Source: Bryobacteraceae bacterium
GTDB lineage: Bacteria; Acidobacteriota; Terriglobia; Bryobacterales; Bryobacteraceae
Direction: 5' to 3'
Assembly (NCBI GenBank): GCA_019748195.1
Contig: JAIEPW010000079.1
Span: 1 to 64,000 of the forward strand
Length of the DNA: 64,000 nucleotides
Shown: one piece after another, positions 27,306 through 36,968 of the stretch
Layout of the letters: every line of letters starts with the position of its first letter
Numbering within the stretch: position 1 is the first letter of the stretch
Notes under the pieces: generated by a model
The model's database searches: none
What the model was told of the DNA's origin: nothing
The model's input: the letters and a program-made list of their open reading frames with translations, nothing else
Translations under genes and position numbers: made by a program

Positions 27306-29165
27306 GTGGAAGAAGAGGTACTCGGCAAAGCATACGATGCGCGGCTGATGCGCCGGCTCCTCGGCTACCTGCGCCCGTATCGCAAACAGGTGATCTGGTC
27401 CCTCATCCTGCTCACCGTCCACTCCCTGCTCCAGATCGCGGGACCGCTCCTCACCAAAACCGCGGTGGACCGCTATCTCGCGCCCACCACCCCGCCCGCC
27501 GCCACCTGGCTCGATCCCTGGCTCTCGGCCGACCCCTGGATGGGCATCCTCCAGATCTCCGGCATTTACATCCTGGCGATTCTGGGAACACTCCTGCTCA
27601 GCTTCGGAGAAACCTATCTGATGCAGTGGACCGGGCAGCAGGCCATGTTCGACCTGCGCAAGCAGATCCTGGGCCGCCTGCAAGTGCTCGACGTCAACTA
27701 TTTCGATCGCAACCCCGTCGGCCGACTCATCACCCGCGTCACCAGCGACGTCGACGCCCTGAATGAGTTATTCGCCTCCGGCCTCGTGACCATCCTGGGT
27801 GACTTGCTGATGCTCGGCTTCATCCTGATCGCGATGTTCCAAATGAGCCCCGGCATGACGCTGTTGATGCTTGCCGTGATGCCGCTGGTGGTGCTGGTTA
27901 CGGCGATCTTCCGGCGCAGTGTGCAGCAAAGCTATCGCCGCATCCGCACCGCCATCGCGCGCATCAACGCTTACCTCCAGGAGCACATCAACGGGATCGC
28001 TGTGTTGCAGCTCTTCAATCGTGAAGCGAAGTCGCGCCAGGAATTTGAGGAGATCAACCGTGACCACATGGTGGCATTCAAGGACTCAGTCACCGCCTAC
28101 GGATGGTTCTACCCGAGTGTCGAGTTCCTCAGCATGCTCGCGCTCGGCGGATTGCTCGCTTACGGCGGCGCGCAAGTGGGCGGCGGTGAGCTCAGCATCG
28201 GCGTGCTCGTCGCGTTCTTCCAATATGGGCTGCGCTTCTTCCGTCCCATTCAGGACCTGAGCGAGAAGTACAACATCCTTCAGGCCGCCATGGCCGCCAG
28301 CGAGCGTATCTTCAAGCTACTCGACACCGGCATCGCGGTCACGAATCCGCCTCGGCCACGCCCCTTTCCCGAAGGTCCGGCAGCCATCGAGTTCGACCAT
28401 GTGTGGTTCGCCTACAAGGACGAGGACTGGGTGCTCCGCGATGTCAGCTTCCGCATCGAACCCGGCGAAACCATCGCCGTCGTGGGCCACACCGGGGCGG
28501 GGAAGACCACGCTCACCAATCTCCTGCTCCGCTTTTACGACGTGCAGCGCGGCGCCATCCGCCTGGGCGGCATCGATATCCGCGAGTTCGCCCTCGACGA
28601 ACTCCGGCGCCACTTCAGCATCGTCCTCCAGGACCCCTACCTGTTCACTGGGACCATCGCCTCCAACGTACGGCTGGGCACCGACGGAATTTCCGATCGA
28701 GACCTGGAATCCGCCGCGCGCCAGGTGAACCTTCTGGACTTCGTCCAAAGCCTCCCCAACGGCTTCGATCATCCGGTTCAGGAGCGCGGCTCGGGCTACT
28801 CCACCGGCCAGAAGCAGTTGATCAGCTTCGCCCGCGCCCTGGCCCACGACCCGGAGTTCCTGATCCTGGACGAGGCGACGTCCAGTGTCGACACCGAGAC
28901 GGAGCGGAAGGTCCGCGAGGCGCTCGAAAACCTGGTAAGCGGCCGAACGTCCCTGATCATCGCCCACCGCCTCTCCACCATCCAGCGCGCCGATCGCATC
29001 CTCGTGATGCACAAGGGGCAGCTCCGCGAGAGCGGCACACACCAGCAACTGCTGGCCGCCCGTGGTGTTTACTGGAAGCTGTACCAGTTGCAGTATCAGG
29101 ACCAGGAACGCGAGAAACGGGAGGAAGCCCATGCCGGCTCTGAGCTACCCAGTGGGGAAATTTGA
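27306..29165 (+). CDS. ABC exporter, fused membrane and ATPase domains (MsbA/MdlB-like)
   Basis: This is a 619-aa half-transporter. It has six membrane helices in residues 20-330, then the nucleotide-binding domain: Walker A GHTGAGKTT near 393, Q-loop VLQDPYLF, the signature as YSTGQKQLISFARAL (S-T-G-Q instead of S-G-G-Q), Walker B FLILDEATSSVD near 519, and the H-loop IIAHRLSTI. It would work as a homodimer exporting lipids or drugs. It starts at GTG after a TAGGA site. Its 3' end overlaps the following DinB gene by 35 bases. Confidence 0.9.
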   Translation: MEEEVLGKAYDARLMRRLLGYLRPYRKQVIWSLILLTVHSLLQIAGPLLTKTAVDRYLAPTTPPAATWLDPWLSADPWMGILQISGIYILAILGTLLLSFGETYLMQWTGQQAMFDLRKQILGRLQVLDVNYFDRNPVGRLITRVTSDVDALNELFASGLVTILGDLLMLGFILIAMFQMSPGMTLLMLAVMPLVVLVTAIFRRSVQQSYRRIRTAIARINAYLQEHINGIAVLQLFNREAKSRQEFEEINRDHMVAFKDSVTAYGWFYPSVEFLSMLALGGLLAYGGAQVGGGELSIGVLVAFFQYGLRFFRPIQDLSEKYNILQAAMAASERIFKLLDTGIAVTNPPRPRPFPEGPAAIEFDHVWFAYKDEDWVLRDVSFRIEPGETIAVVGHTGAGKTTLTNLLLRFYDVQRGAIRLGGIDIREFALDELRRHFSIVLQDPYLFTGTIASNVRLGTDGISDRDLESAARQVNLLDFVQSLPNGFDHPVQERGSGYSTGQKQLISFARALAHDPEFLILDEATSSVDTETERKVREALENLVSGRTSLIIAHRLSTIQRADRILVMHKGQLRESGTHQQLLAARGVYWKLYQLQYQDQEREKREEAHAGSELPSGEI

Positions 29166-29652
29166 AATGCCGTCCGGCGTCACGCCGGAGGACCGGCGGC
29201 GCTGGATTTCTGAAATCGCGGAGCTTCCTGCTAATTTCCGCGCCGCGGTGAAGAACCTGGACGATCCGCGGCTCGACACCCCCTATCGGCCCGGCGGCTG
29301 GACCGTCCGGCAGGTGGTGCACCACGTTTTTGACAGCCATGCGAATGCCTATATCCGCACCAAGCTCGCGTTGACCGAGGATCGCCCGGTGCTGCGTCCC
29401 TATGACCAGAATGAGTGGGTGAAGCTCCCCGATTACGGCATGCCCATCGGGGGAACGCTGACGCTGATCGAAGGGCTGCACGACCGCTGGACATCGCTGC
29501 TGCGGACCCTTGGCCCCGAGCACTGCACGCGGCGGCTGTTCCATCCCGAAAGCGGCGAGCACGATGTGGACTGGCTGATGGCGTTGTATTCCTGGCACGG
29601 GCGTCATCACACAGCGCACGTCACCGCCCTGCGCCAGAGGATGGGCTGGTAA
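29131..29652 (+). CDS. DinB-superfamily protein, YfiT/bacillithiol-transferase-like
   Basis: This is a 173-aa protein. YPVGKFEMPSGVTPEDRRRWI and the segment LDTPYRPGGWTVRQVVHHVFDSHANAYIR closely fit YfiT-type metal-dependent DinB proteins. The metal-ligand histidines are in VVHHVFDSH and WHGRHHTAH. These proteins transfer thiols or hydrolyse metal-dependent substrates. The start at 29131 is preferred because the alignment begins there; the longer frame would run further into the ABC gene. The stop overlaps the next gene (TAATG). Confidence 0.85.
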   Translation: MPALSYPVGKFEMPSGVTPEDRRRWISEIAELPANFRAAVKNLDDPRLDTPYRPGGWTVRQVVHHVFDSHANAYIRTKLALTEDRPVLRPYDQNEWVKLPDYGMPIGGTLTLIEGLHDRWTSLLRTLGPEHCTRRLFHPESGEHDVDWLMALYSWHGRHHTAHVTALRQRMGW

Positions 29653-30662
29653 TGCCGCGCGTTCGCGATCTGGGCATCATCGTCGGCGGGCTGCCGCCGG
29701 GGCCGCGCAACGCGATTACCGATGTCGCCGGGGTTCGCGTTGGGCATGCGACGCTGGTCCGCGCTCCCAACATCCGCACCGGCGTAACGGCCATCCTGCC
29801 GCATTCCGGCAATCTGTTCCGGGAGAAAGTTCACGCCGCGATTCACGTCGGCAACGCCTTCGGAAAGCTGATCGGCTCCACCCAGGTAAACGAGCTGGGT
29901 GAGCTCGAAACTCCGATTCTGCTCACGGCCACGCTCAATGCGTTCCGGGTTGCCGACGAGCTGGTGAGCTACATGCTCGCGCTGCCGGGGAACGAGAATG
30001 TGCGCTCCGTCAATCCGGTTGTCGGGGAGACCAATGACGGTCTGCTGAACGACATCCGCGCGCGCGCTGTCGGCCACGACGAGGTGTTTGGAGCTTTGCA
30101 AATCGCCCAGGACGGCGATGTCGTTGAGGGCGCGGTCGGCGCGGGCGCCGGCACCGTGTGCTTCGGCTGGAAGGGCGGCATTGGAACTTCGTCGCGCAAG
30201 GTCCGCGATTTCACGGTCGGTGTGCTGGTGCAGTCCAATTTCGGCGGGCGGCTGACGATCAATGGAGTACCCATTGCGTCGGTCCTGCAGCCCAAGGAAC
30301 GCGACGCGGCCGACGGCTCCATCATGATGGTGGTGGCCACGAACGCCCCGGTGGAGCATCGCAACCTCAAGCGCATGGCGGCACGGGCGATGATGGGCCT
30401 CGGCCGGACGGGCGCCGCCGGGTCCAACGGCTCGGGCGATTATGTGGTGGCTTTCTCGACGCAGCGCGGCGCGCCGTTCCTGGGCAATGACGCGGTGTCG
30501 CCTCTGTTTCCCGCCGTCATCGAAGCTACCGAGGAGGCGATCTACAACTCTCTGTTCCAGGCCGAAACCGTGACCTCGAACGGGCGGAGTGTGGAGGCGC
30601 TGCCGGTCGGGAAGGTTGTGGAGGCGATGAAGCGGTACCGGGTAATCGGGGGCAAAGGGTAA
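29652..30662 (+). CDS. P1-family peptidase (DmpA-like aminopeptidase)
   Basis: This is a 336-aa protein. MPRVRDLGIIVGGLPPGPRNAITDVAGVRVGHATL is the DmpA-family opening, and NGSGDYVVAFST near residue 258-270 carries the serine that becomes the N-terminal nucleophile after self-cleavage. Family members are L-aminopeptidases/D-esterases active as processed heterodimers. The start ATG overlaps the preceding TAA. The row of ABC exporter, DinB and peptidase genes is likely one transcript but without obvious shared function. Confidence 0.88.
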   Translation: MPRVRDLGIIVGGLPPGPRNAITDVAGVRVGHATLVRAPNIRTGVTAILPHSGNLFREKVHAAIHVGNAFGKLIGSTQVNELGELETPILLTATLNAFRVADELVSYMLALPGNENVRSVNPVVGETNDGLLNDIRARAVGHDEVFGALQIAQDGDVVEGAVGAGAGTVCFGWKGGIGTSSRKVRDFTVGVLVQSNFGGRLTINGVPIASVLQPKERDAADGSIMMVVATNAPVEHRNLKRMAARAMMGLGRTGAAGSNGSGDYVVAFSTQRGAPFLGNDAVSPLFPAVIEATEEAIYNSLFQAETVTSNGRSVEALPVGKVVEAMKRYRVIGGKG

Positions 30663-30780
30663 CACGTGGCGCAAGTTGCCGTTCAGACTGGTGGGCGCGG
30701 AATCTCCTTGCGCCCATCGCTAGTGGTTGGCCGGCGGGCCGAGCGTCCGGCCTACTCCCGCTAAGAACAGGAGAGTCGTT

Positions 30781-31535
30781 ATGAGGAGACGTGAGCTGCT
30801 CGCTTGCAGAGCAGCCTTTCCAATGATGCTCAGTAGCGCGAGAGGAGGATCGCAATCGGGTCAACGAGCTCGATCCCTCCTTCGGAGGATGCAAACAGCT
30901 TTGGGCGGTGCTGATCGGCTTGCCGATGTCCGTGATCTGGACTGGGCCGTCACCGCGCGAACCTGGAATGAATCCGGCCTGGCAACCCCGGATATCACGC
31001 GACGAATCCGGTGGATTCGGCCGAACATCTTCCGGAAGACCAGCGCTCTGGAAACCTCTTTGTCATCGCGTTCTTCGACGGGACAGCAGGTTGGGAAGTT
31101 GTTCCGGATGCGGGCTTCCTGGAGCTCAAGAGCCGCGAACTGGAGATCGTCCGCAAGGAAGCTCGAAGCTTCCTGCTAAAGCTGTGGCTTGCGGATCGTG
31201 ATCCTCGGTATCGCATCGACTCTGGCGGAGATGGAATTATCCGAATCACCGCAAGCGACGTTGCGGTAGATATCTTTGTCGACCCGACTTCCGGATTGCC
31301 GGTTCGACGCTCGGGCGTAAATACCTCCGCGTCCGGCACCGTGAACGGCAGCTACCAGCAGGTTCGTCAACGTACGGAGGTTCTCGAGTGGCGGACCGTC
31401 CGGGGGATACGGTGGCCGTTGAGGATACTGAACATTCACAACGGTGTGAAGCGGGCCGAAATAGTAATGAACGCTATCACGATCAACTCCGGTCTGGACC
31501 GCAACACACTTTCCGATCGAGCGCCGGCGGTTTGA
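30781..31535 (+). pseudogene. Frameshifted secreted protein gene (LolA-like?)
   Basis: A frame from ATG 30781 (MRRRELLACRAAF..ALGGADRLADVRDLDWAVTARTW..IRPNIFRKTS) and a frame ending at 31535 (GNLFVIAFFDGTAGWEV..LFVDPTSGLPVR) read as one protein if one base is restored near 31045-31060. The first frame becomes meaningless after KTS and the second only makes sense from SGNLF. The pattern of 'AxGGxxxLxxV' followed by a beta-rich body resembles outer-membrane lipoprotein-sorting-like (LolA/LolB fold) secreted proteins common in Acidobacteria. It is presumed inactive unless the shift is a sequencing error. Confidence 0.65.
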
Positions 31536-31707
31536 TCACGCGCCCGCACGGCCGCCTACTTGACGTCCCCGCACAGCTTCCGCGTGCTCGTTCGTAACAG
31601 AGGCCAGATGTACATGACCAGCACCGGTCGCACCGCTAGGCCGTCCAGGGCCTTTGTTGTTAACTGCCAAACATCGTTGACACTTGGGGCGCCGGATGGG
31701 GCTCCAG

Positions 31708-31764
31708 CTTCGGCATACCGCTTCGGCCAGGTGTTTCCCGTCTGACGGCTGATGCGAACTCTGG
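31708..31764. repeat. Diverged repeat, copy A
   Basis: The 57 bases beginning CTTCGGCATACCGCTTCGG match 32267-32324 at roughly five positions in six, with two small gaps. The minus-strand reading of both copies includes a short T-W-x-x-x-Y-A-E-A peptide pattern, so they may be remains of one coding family or a small dispersed repeat. Confidence 0.6.
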
Positions 31765-32266
31765 AATAGCTCCGCGAAGCCCCGCTCTTGCCGCATCGCC
31801 AGCACCACAATTGCAACCGCTCTTCGACTACACTCGACTCGCCCCCTGCTGCTTCCAACTGTCAAGGATGTCTTGTCCTGAAGTGTCAAGTATGTCCGGA
31901 CAAGGAACACCCGAAGGCGGCGTGGCTAGCGCCGGACCAGGACCTCGCGCAAGCTGTCCCGGCTGAGGAAGAACTTCACGGACTGGAAATCGAGGGGAGT
32001 GCCAGTTCCATGTGTTCCGGCTGGTCGCCGTTGCGGTGAGGCTCCGATAGCTGCAAAATGATGAAAATCTAAGCTTGGTCTGCCGAGGACGGTGTTCTTG
32101 TTACTCGGGATATGGAGGAGGCGGAACAGGCACTCGGGGCGCGGCGCCAGTCCCGGCTGTTCCGCAGGCTTGTACCCTTAGCCCAAGAAGAGCTTGAATC
32201 GCCGGTACGCGAGGCCCGAAGATCGTTGGAAGTTGATGAAACGCGGCGGCGCGGTATGGCGAACGG

Positions 32267-32324
32267 CTTCGGCATACAGCCTCCGCCAGGTGTATCCCAG
32301 ACTGATGGCTGATGCCGAACCTGG
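32267..32324. repeat. Diverged repeat, copy B
   Basis: This is the partner of 31708-31764, beginning CTTCGGCATACAGCCTCCG and in the same orientation, about 560 bases away. On the minus strand an open stretch here reads GYTWRRLYAEAVRHTAPPRF before a stop. Confidence 0.6.
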
Positions 32325-32532
32325 TCCACCGTTGTTTCAGCGTCGACTTCGAGACGGGTGGGGCCTTGTGCAGGCTAAGCGCCGACTTGCAGCGGGGTCG
32401 CAGAGCAAGCCGACGTTGTGCCTTGCCTGGACTTTCTGGGGTCTTCCCACGCTTGAGGGCGCCGTCTTGAGTTTACTGGAGGAGTCCGGTTCCGGCCCGT
32501 CGCGAAGCGCTTTGGCGAGCAGCAGCGGGGCG

Positions 32533-33549
32533 TTAGGCAGCCTTGATTTCGGTCCACAGCCGGTCCCGCAGCTTGCGGGACGCCGGCGGCTGCGGCTCGA
32601 ACCACTCCCCCTTGCGGCGAATCTCCTCGGGCGGGTAGAGGACGGGATTGTCCCGCACCTCGGCGGGCAGCAGCCCGCGAGCCGCGCCGTTGGCGGTGGC
32701 GGTCCCTGTCGCCACTACGATCGCCGCCGCGACATCCGGCCGCAGCAGGTAGTCGATGAACCGGTGGGCAAGCGCCTGGCGGCGGCTTTCGCGCAGGATG
32801 ACCGCGTTATCGCAGAACAGCGGGAATCCTTCCTCCGGATGGGCAAAGGCCACCCGATCCGTCTCGGCGATCGCCTGTTGCGCGGTGATGGCCCAAGCCT
32901 GCGCCGCCTGCACGTCTCCGGCGACAAGCTGGTCGCGGACTTCGGCGTTCAAGAACGCGCGAATGCGTTTCTTCAGCTCCAGCGCTTCCGCCTGCGCGGC
33001 ACGCAGTTCAACCGGATCGGCCGAGTTGATGGAGAAGCCGAGCTTCTTCAGGCAAGCGCCCAGCACTTCCACCGGATCGTCAAGCAGCGTGATGCGGCCT
33101 TGCAGGGGATCCCGCCAAAGGTCCGCCCAGCGCCGGATCGCGAGGTGCTTCTGAAACGCGATGCCGGTGGAGCCGTGCATGTAAGGGATGCCCCACCGCA
33201 GTTCAGGGTCCCACGGGGGACGCCGGAACCCGGGCTCGAGACGATCCAGGTTGCGCAACAGCTCATGACGCACGGGCGCCAGCAGGTTCAGCGCGCGAAG
33301 TCCCTGCAGATCCTCGGCCGGCGGAAACACGACGTCCCAGCCGGAGTTGCCGCTCATCACCTTGGCGAACAATTCCGCCGAGCTTTCGAAAGTCCCGTAG
33401 CGAACCTCCACCCCAAACTCTTTTTCGAAATTCGGAATCGTTTCTTCAGCTACGTAGTCCGACCAGTTGCAGACGTTGAGGCGGAGCGTCCGCGAGCCGC
33501 CGCAGCCGGCGACTCCTGCAAGTCCGGACAAAAACACCCGCCGCTTCAT
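32533..33549 (-). CDS. potD: Polyamine-type ABC transporter substrate-binding lipoprotein
   Basis: This is a 338-aa protein that captures polyamine (spermidine/putrescine) outside the membrane for PotABC. A signal ending in a lipobox (VAGC, about residue 16) anchors it. LRLNVCNWSDYVAEETIPNFEKEFGVEV is the standard PotD/PotF opening; YGTFESSAELFAKV, DVVFPPAEDL and IPYMHGSTGIAF follow in order. Start ATG 33549 overlaps the potC stop (ATGA). Longer in-frame upstream sequence lies inside potC and is rejected. The exact substrate is inferred from the family. Confidence 0.88.
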   Translation of the reverse strand: MKRRVFLSGLAGVAGCGGSRTLRLNVCNWSDYVAEETIPNFEKEFGVEVRYGTFESSAELFAKVMSGNSGWDVVFPPAEDLQGLRALNLLAPVRHELLRNLDRLEPGFRRPPWDPELRWGIPYMHGSTGIAFQKHLAIRRWADLWRDPLQGRITLLDDPVEVLGACLKKLGFSINSADPVELRAAQAEALELKKRIRAFLNAEVRDQLVAGDVQAAQAWAITAQQAIAETDRVAFAHPEEGFPLFCDNAVILRESRRQALAHRFIDYLLRPDVAAAIVVATGTATANGAARGLLPAEVRDNPVLYPPEEIRRKGEWFEPQPPASRKLRDRLWTEIKAA

Positions 33550-34304
33550 GACCGTTGCAGCCTTTCCGAGACGACGATCAGCACGCCGAGCCCGAAGACG
33601 ATCACGGTGGAAATCGCATTCAGGGCGGGCGAGACCCCGCGCCGGGCGGCGGCGTAAATCGCCATCGGCAGCGTCTCCGAATCGACTCCGGCCACCAGGG
33701 AGGTGATGACGTAATCGTCCATGGAAACCGTGAAGGCGAGGAGCGCGCCGGCGATCACTCCCGGCGCGATTCCCGGCAAGGTCACCCGCCAGAACGCCTG
33801 CCATTCCGTCGCGCCCAGGTCCATGGCGGCTTCCTCCAGGGCGGGATCGAACGTGCGCAGCCGCGCCAGCACCACCACCACCACGTAGGCGATCGAAAAC
33901 GCGACGTGCGCGGCGATCACCGTGTGCAGGCCCAGGCGAACGTCCAGAAAGCGGAAGAGTCCCTGAAAAAAGGCGAGCAGCGCCACGCCCCACACGATCT
34001 CCGGCGTCACCAGCGACAAATACAGGGACCCGGCCATCACCGGCGATCGCCGCTTCCACATCCCATACGCCGCCAGGGTTCCGATCACGGTGGACAGCAC
34101 CGCGGCGGCGATGGCGATCGCCAGGCTGTTCGCGCTTGCCTCCATCAACTGGCGGTCGGCGAATGCCTCGGCGTACCACTTCCAGGAAAACCGCTCCCAC
34201 ACGGCGGACTTGGCCGAGTTGACGCTGAAGGCCGCGAGCACCAGCAGCGGCAGATGCAGGAAGGCGTATGCCGCGGCCGCGTACGCCGCCAGCCATCGGG
34301 TCAC
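33546..34304 (-). CDS. potC: Polyamine-type ABC transporter permease
   Basis: This is a 252-aa protein with six predicted membrane helices. The EAA-type cytoplasmic loop EEAAMDLGATEWQAFWRVTLPGIAPGVIAGALLAF (about residues 155-190) couples to the ATPase; FTVSMDDYVITSLV is characteristic of PotC. It starts at a GTG overlapping the potB stop (GTGA); the long frame extending upstream is a shadow of potB. It forms the channel with PotB. Confidence 0.88.
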   Translation of the reverse strand: MTRWLAAYAAAAYAFLHLPLLVLAAFSVNSAKSAVWERFSWKWYAEAFADRQLMEASANSLAIAIAAAVLSTVIGTLAAYGMWKRRSPVMAGSLYLSLVTPEIVWGVALLAFFQGLFRFLDVRLGLHTVIAAHVAFSIAYVVVVVLARLRTFDPALEEAAMDLGATEWQAFWRVTLPGIAPGVIAGALLAFTVSMDDYVITSLVAGVDSETLPMAIYAAARRGVSPALNAISTVIVFGLGVLIVVSERLQRS

Positions 34305-35131
34305 AGCAGGCTCTCCGGATCGCGGCGCAACAACAGCACGAGGAGCACGGCGACCACGGACATCAGGACCATGCCCGCCGCGGCGCCGAAGGGCCAATCC
34401 CGGCCCGCCGTAAACTGATTCTGAACCAGGTTTCCGATCAGCACCGTCTTGGAGCCGCCCAGCAGATCGGAAGTGATGTAGGCGCCCAGGGACGGAACGA
34501 AGACCAGAAGCGCGCCCGCGCGGATTCCGGGCGCGGCCAGCGGGAGGGTGACGCGGAGGAGCGTCGCCCACGGGCTCGCTCCCAGGTCCGCCGCGGCGTC
34601 GCGCAGCAGCGGATCCTGCCGTTCGAGTGTCGCGTACACCGGCAGCACGAAGAACGGAAGATACCCATAGACCAGGCCGGTGATTACCGCGCCGTCGTTG
34701 TAAAGCAGCGGCATGGGCTCACTGATCGCGCCCGTGGCGATCAGCATCGTATTGAACAATCCAGTGTCGCGCAACAGGAACACCCAGGCGTAGGTGCGGA
34801 TCAGAAAGCTGGTCCAAAAGGGCAGAATCACCAAACTCAGCCAAAGATTCTTGCGCGAGCTGGCGCGCGCGACAAACAGCGCCAGCGGGAATCCCAGCAC
34901 GGCGCACAGAACAGTGGCGATTCCGGCCAGCACAAACGACTTCGCCAGAATGCCGAGGTACAGAGGATCGGCGAAGCGCGCCAGGCTCTCCGCGGTAATT
35001 GGCAATTCCACGCCGCCATACATCCCACGAGTGAGGACGCTGTACGCCGCCACGATCCCCATGGGGATCCAAAATCCGAGCGCGATCACCAGCCAGGCGG
35101 GAGCGAGGAACAGCGAGCGCAGCCGCTTCAC
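34301..35131 (-). CDS. potB: Polyamine-type ABC transporter permease
   Basis: This is a 276-aa inner-membrane protein with the PotB helix pattern. YSVLTRGMYGG and TSFLIRTYAWVFLLRDTGLFN match the family, and the coupling loop LRDAAADLGASPWATLLRVTLPLAAPGI lies near residues 180-210. Start ATG overlaps the potA stop and its own stop overlaps the potC start, so all four proteins are translationally coupled. Confidence 0.9.
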   Translation of the reverse strand: MKRLRSLFLAPAWLVIALGFWIPMGIVAAYSVLTRGMYGGVELPITAESLARFADPLYLGILAKSFVLAGIATVLCAVLGFPLALFVARASSRKNLWLSLVILPFWTSFLIRTYAWVFLLRDTGLFNTMLIATGAISEPMPLLYNDGAVITGLVYGYLPFFVLPVYATLERQDPLLRDAAADLGASPWATLLRVTLPLAAPGIRAGALLVFVPSLGAYITSDLLGGSKTVLIGNLVQNQFTAGRDWPFGAAAGMVLMSVVAVLLVLLLRRDPESLL

Positions 35132-36099
35132 CGCTGGAACCTGCGCTCGTTCTCAACCGGCCAGCTCAGGAACACGGTGTCGCCGGGACGGAAGCCGTCG
35201 GCGGCCGCCCGGACCTCGGCGGTGAAGCGGTCGCCCGATTCGAGCCTTGCCTGCAGATGAATCAGGTTTCCCAGGAACGCCGACTCGATGATCGTGGCTC
35301 GCAGGGCGCGGGATCCGCCGTTCGGCGGCGTCCGCGAAACCTGGACCGCTTCCGGACGGATGCCGCAATCGCCCAGCCAGTTCATGGCGCCCAGAAACTC
35401 GGCGACAAAACGCGTGCTCGGGTGGAGATACAGATCGCGGGGCGTGCCGGTCTGCTCCAGCAGGCCGGCATTCATCACCGCCATGCGGTCGGAGAGGGAT
35501 AACGCCTCTTCCTGATCGTGGGTAATGAAGAGGAATGTGATTCCGACGCGCCGCTGAATCGCTTTCAGCTCGGACCGGACCTGCTTGCGCAGCTTCGGAT
35601 CGAGCGCGGACAGCGGTTCGTCCAGCAGCAGGAGATCGGGCTGCACCACCAGTGACCGGGCCAGGGCGACACGCTGCTTTTCGCCGCCCGAGAGTTGAGC
35701 CGGCTTGCGAGCTTCCTTGCCGGCCAGTTCCAGCAAGGCGAGCAGTTCGGTGGCCGCCCGCTCCCGCTCCGCCGGGGGCTTCCGCTGCAGGCCGAATTCG
35801 ACGTTGCCCCGGACCGTCAGGTGCGGAAACAGAGCGTAGCTCTGAAAGACAGTGGAGACGTTGCGGTCGTACGGCTTCAAGCCGTCCAGGCGCGTCCCGT
35901 TCAGCCAGATCTGGCCCGAGGTGGGCTCTTCGAAGCCGGCGATCAGCCGCAGCGTCGTGGTTTTCCCGCATCCTGAGGGTCCCAGGAGCGAGAAGAACTC
36001 GCCTTGCTGGATCTGGAGGGAGATGCCGCGGACGGCCTCGTGGCCGGGGTAGTGCTTGGTCAGCTCGCGAAGATTAAGGAACGATTGCTCCACGGACAT
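35128..36099 (-). CDS. potA: Polyamine-type ABC transporter ATPase
   Basis: This is a 323-aa protein that powers uptake and is the first gene of the operon. Walker A GPSGCGKTT lies near residue 40, the Q-loop in FQSYALF, the signature LSGGEKQR near 140, Walker B LLLLDEPLSALD near 160, and the H-loop ITHD. The C-terminal 90 residues form a TOBE-like regulatory domain (IRPEAVQV..FLGNLIHL). The start was taken at the ATG giving MSVEQSFLNLRELTKHY. Confidence 0.9.
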   Translation of the reverse strand: MSVEQSFLNLRELTKHYPGHEAVRGISLQIQQGEFFSLLGPSGCGKTTTLRLIAGFEEPTSGQIWLNGTRLDGLKPYDRNVSTVFQSYALFPHLTVRGNVEFGLQRKPPAERERAATELLALLELAGKEARKPAQLSGGEKQRVALARSLVVQPDLLLLDEPLSALDPKLRKQVRSELKAIQRRVGITFLFITHDQEEALSLSDRMAVMNAGLLEQTGTPRDLYLHPSTRFVAEFLGAMNWLGDCGIRPEAVQVSRTPPNGGSRALRATIIESAFLGNLIHLQARLESGDRFTAEVRAAADGFRPGDTVFLSWPVENERRFQR

Positions 36100-36159
36100 T
36101 GGTGAAAGACGAATGGTACCTGAAGTTGGCTACACAATCTACCCACACGCGCAGCCGTT

Positions 36160-36819
36160 TCAGATGACGCCAGGCTCGCTTTCCGATCGCGCCAGGATCT
36201 CTCGCCAGTGGTAAACGTGCCGCCCTGTTTCTCCGCGCAACGCCACCGCCACCATCGCCCGGCCCACGGCCTCGGCGGGAGTGGCGCGATACCGGGATAA
36301 ACCGCCCGCCAGCAGAGGCCCCACGAGCTTGGCCAGGGCCAGGCCGATCCGCTCTCCGGGGCGGGATTCCAGCCGGGGCCCATCCAGCACTCCCGGCCGG
36401 AAGATGTGGACTTCCGGAATCGGCAGCGCGGAAACCGCTGCCTCCACTTCGCCTTTCGTTTTCAGATAGAAGTTGCCGGACGCCGGGTTCGCGCCCGCGC
36501 TCGAGACGATCAGGAATCTGGGGCAGTCCGCGCCGGCGGCCGCCTGGGCCAGCCGCAGTGCGTACTCGAAGTCGACCTTGCGGAACGCTTCTCGCGAGCC
36601 CGCCCTGCGGATCGTGGTGCCCAGCGCGCAAAACACGTCCGCCCCCGGGGGCAGCGAAGGCGGTGATTCGAAATCGCTTTGCCGCTGCTCCAGGTTGGGC
36701 GCCTCGGTGGGATTCGGCCGGCGCCCCAGCGACAGAACCCGATCGTAATGTTTCAGGAGCGCGGCCAGGCAATAACCGCCCACCAGCCCCGACGCCCCCG
36801 CGATCACTGCGGTTCTCAT
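36160..36819 (-). CDS. NAD(P)-binding atypical SDR protein
   Basis: This is a 219-aa single-domain protein. The Rossmann motif is VIAGASGLVGGYCL at the N-terminus, followed by VLSLGRRPN, VFCALGTTI, FLIVSSAGANPASGNFYLKTKGEVEAAV and IFRPGVLDGPR. This is the pattern of the TIP30/HTATIP2-like and YbjT-like atypical short-chain dehydrogenases. A catalytic Tyr-x-x-x-Lys is present as Y-L-K-T-K in an atypical form. It lies alone between potA and the divergent sdh operon. The substrate is unknown. Confidence 0.8.
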   Translation of the reverse strand: MRTAVIAGASGLVGGYCLAALLKHYDRVLSLGRRPNPTEAPNLEQRQSDFESPPSLPPGADVFCALGTTIRRAGSREAFRKVDFEYALRLAQAAAGADCPRFLIVSSAGANPASGNFYLKTKGEVEAAVSALPIPEVHIFRPGVLDGPRLESRPGERIGLALAKLVGPLLAGGLSRYRATPAEAVGRAMVAVALRGETGRHVYHWREILARSESEPGVI

Positions 36820-36968
36820 CGCCCCTCCGCCCGCCGCTACATTTCATCACACCGCGAGGGACTTGTTATCATCAATTACTTAGGACACTCCTTCCGGACG
36901 CCGTTTCGGGCAAAAAACACCGCGCCGACACGCCAGTCCGGGCGTGCCCACCGGTTGGATTTCGAAAC

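Larger units (their letters stand above)
31536..32532. other. About 1 kb without intact genes, decayed DNA
   Basis: No frame here has a convincing start and family features. Overlapping short frames on both strands are unrelated to each other. The stretch does contain a diverged repeat pair at 31708-31764 and 32267-32324. It separates the frameshifted secreted-protein gene from the potD end on the other strand. Confidence 0.55.
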
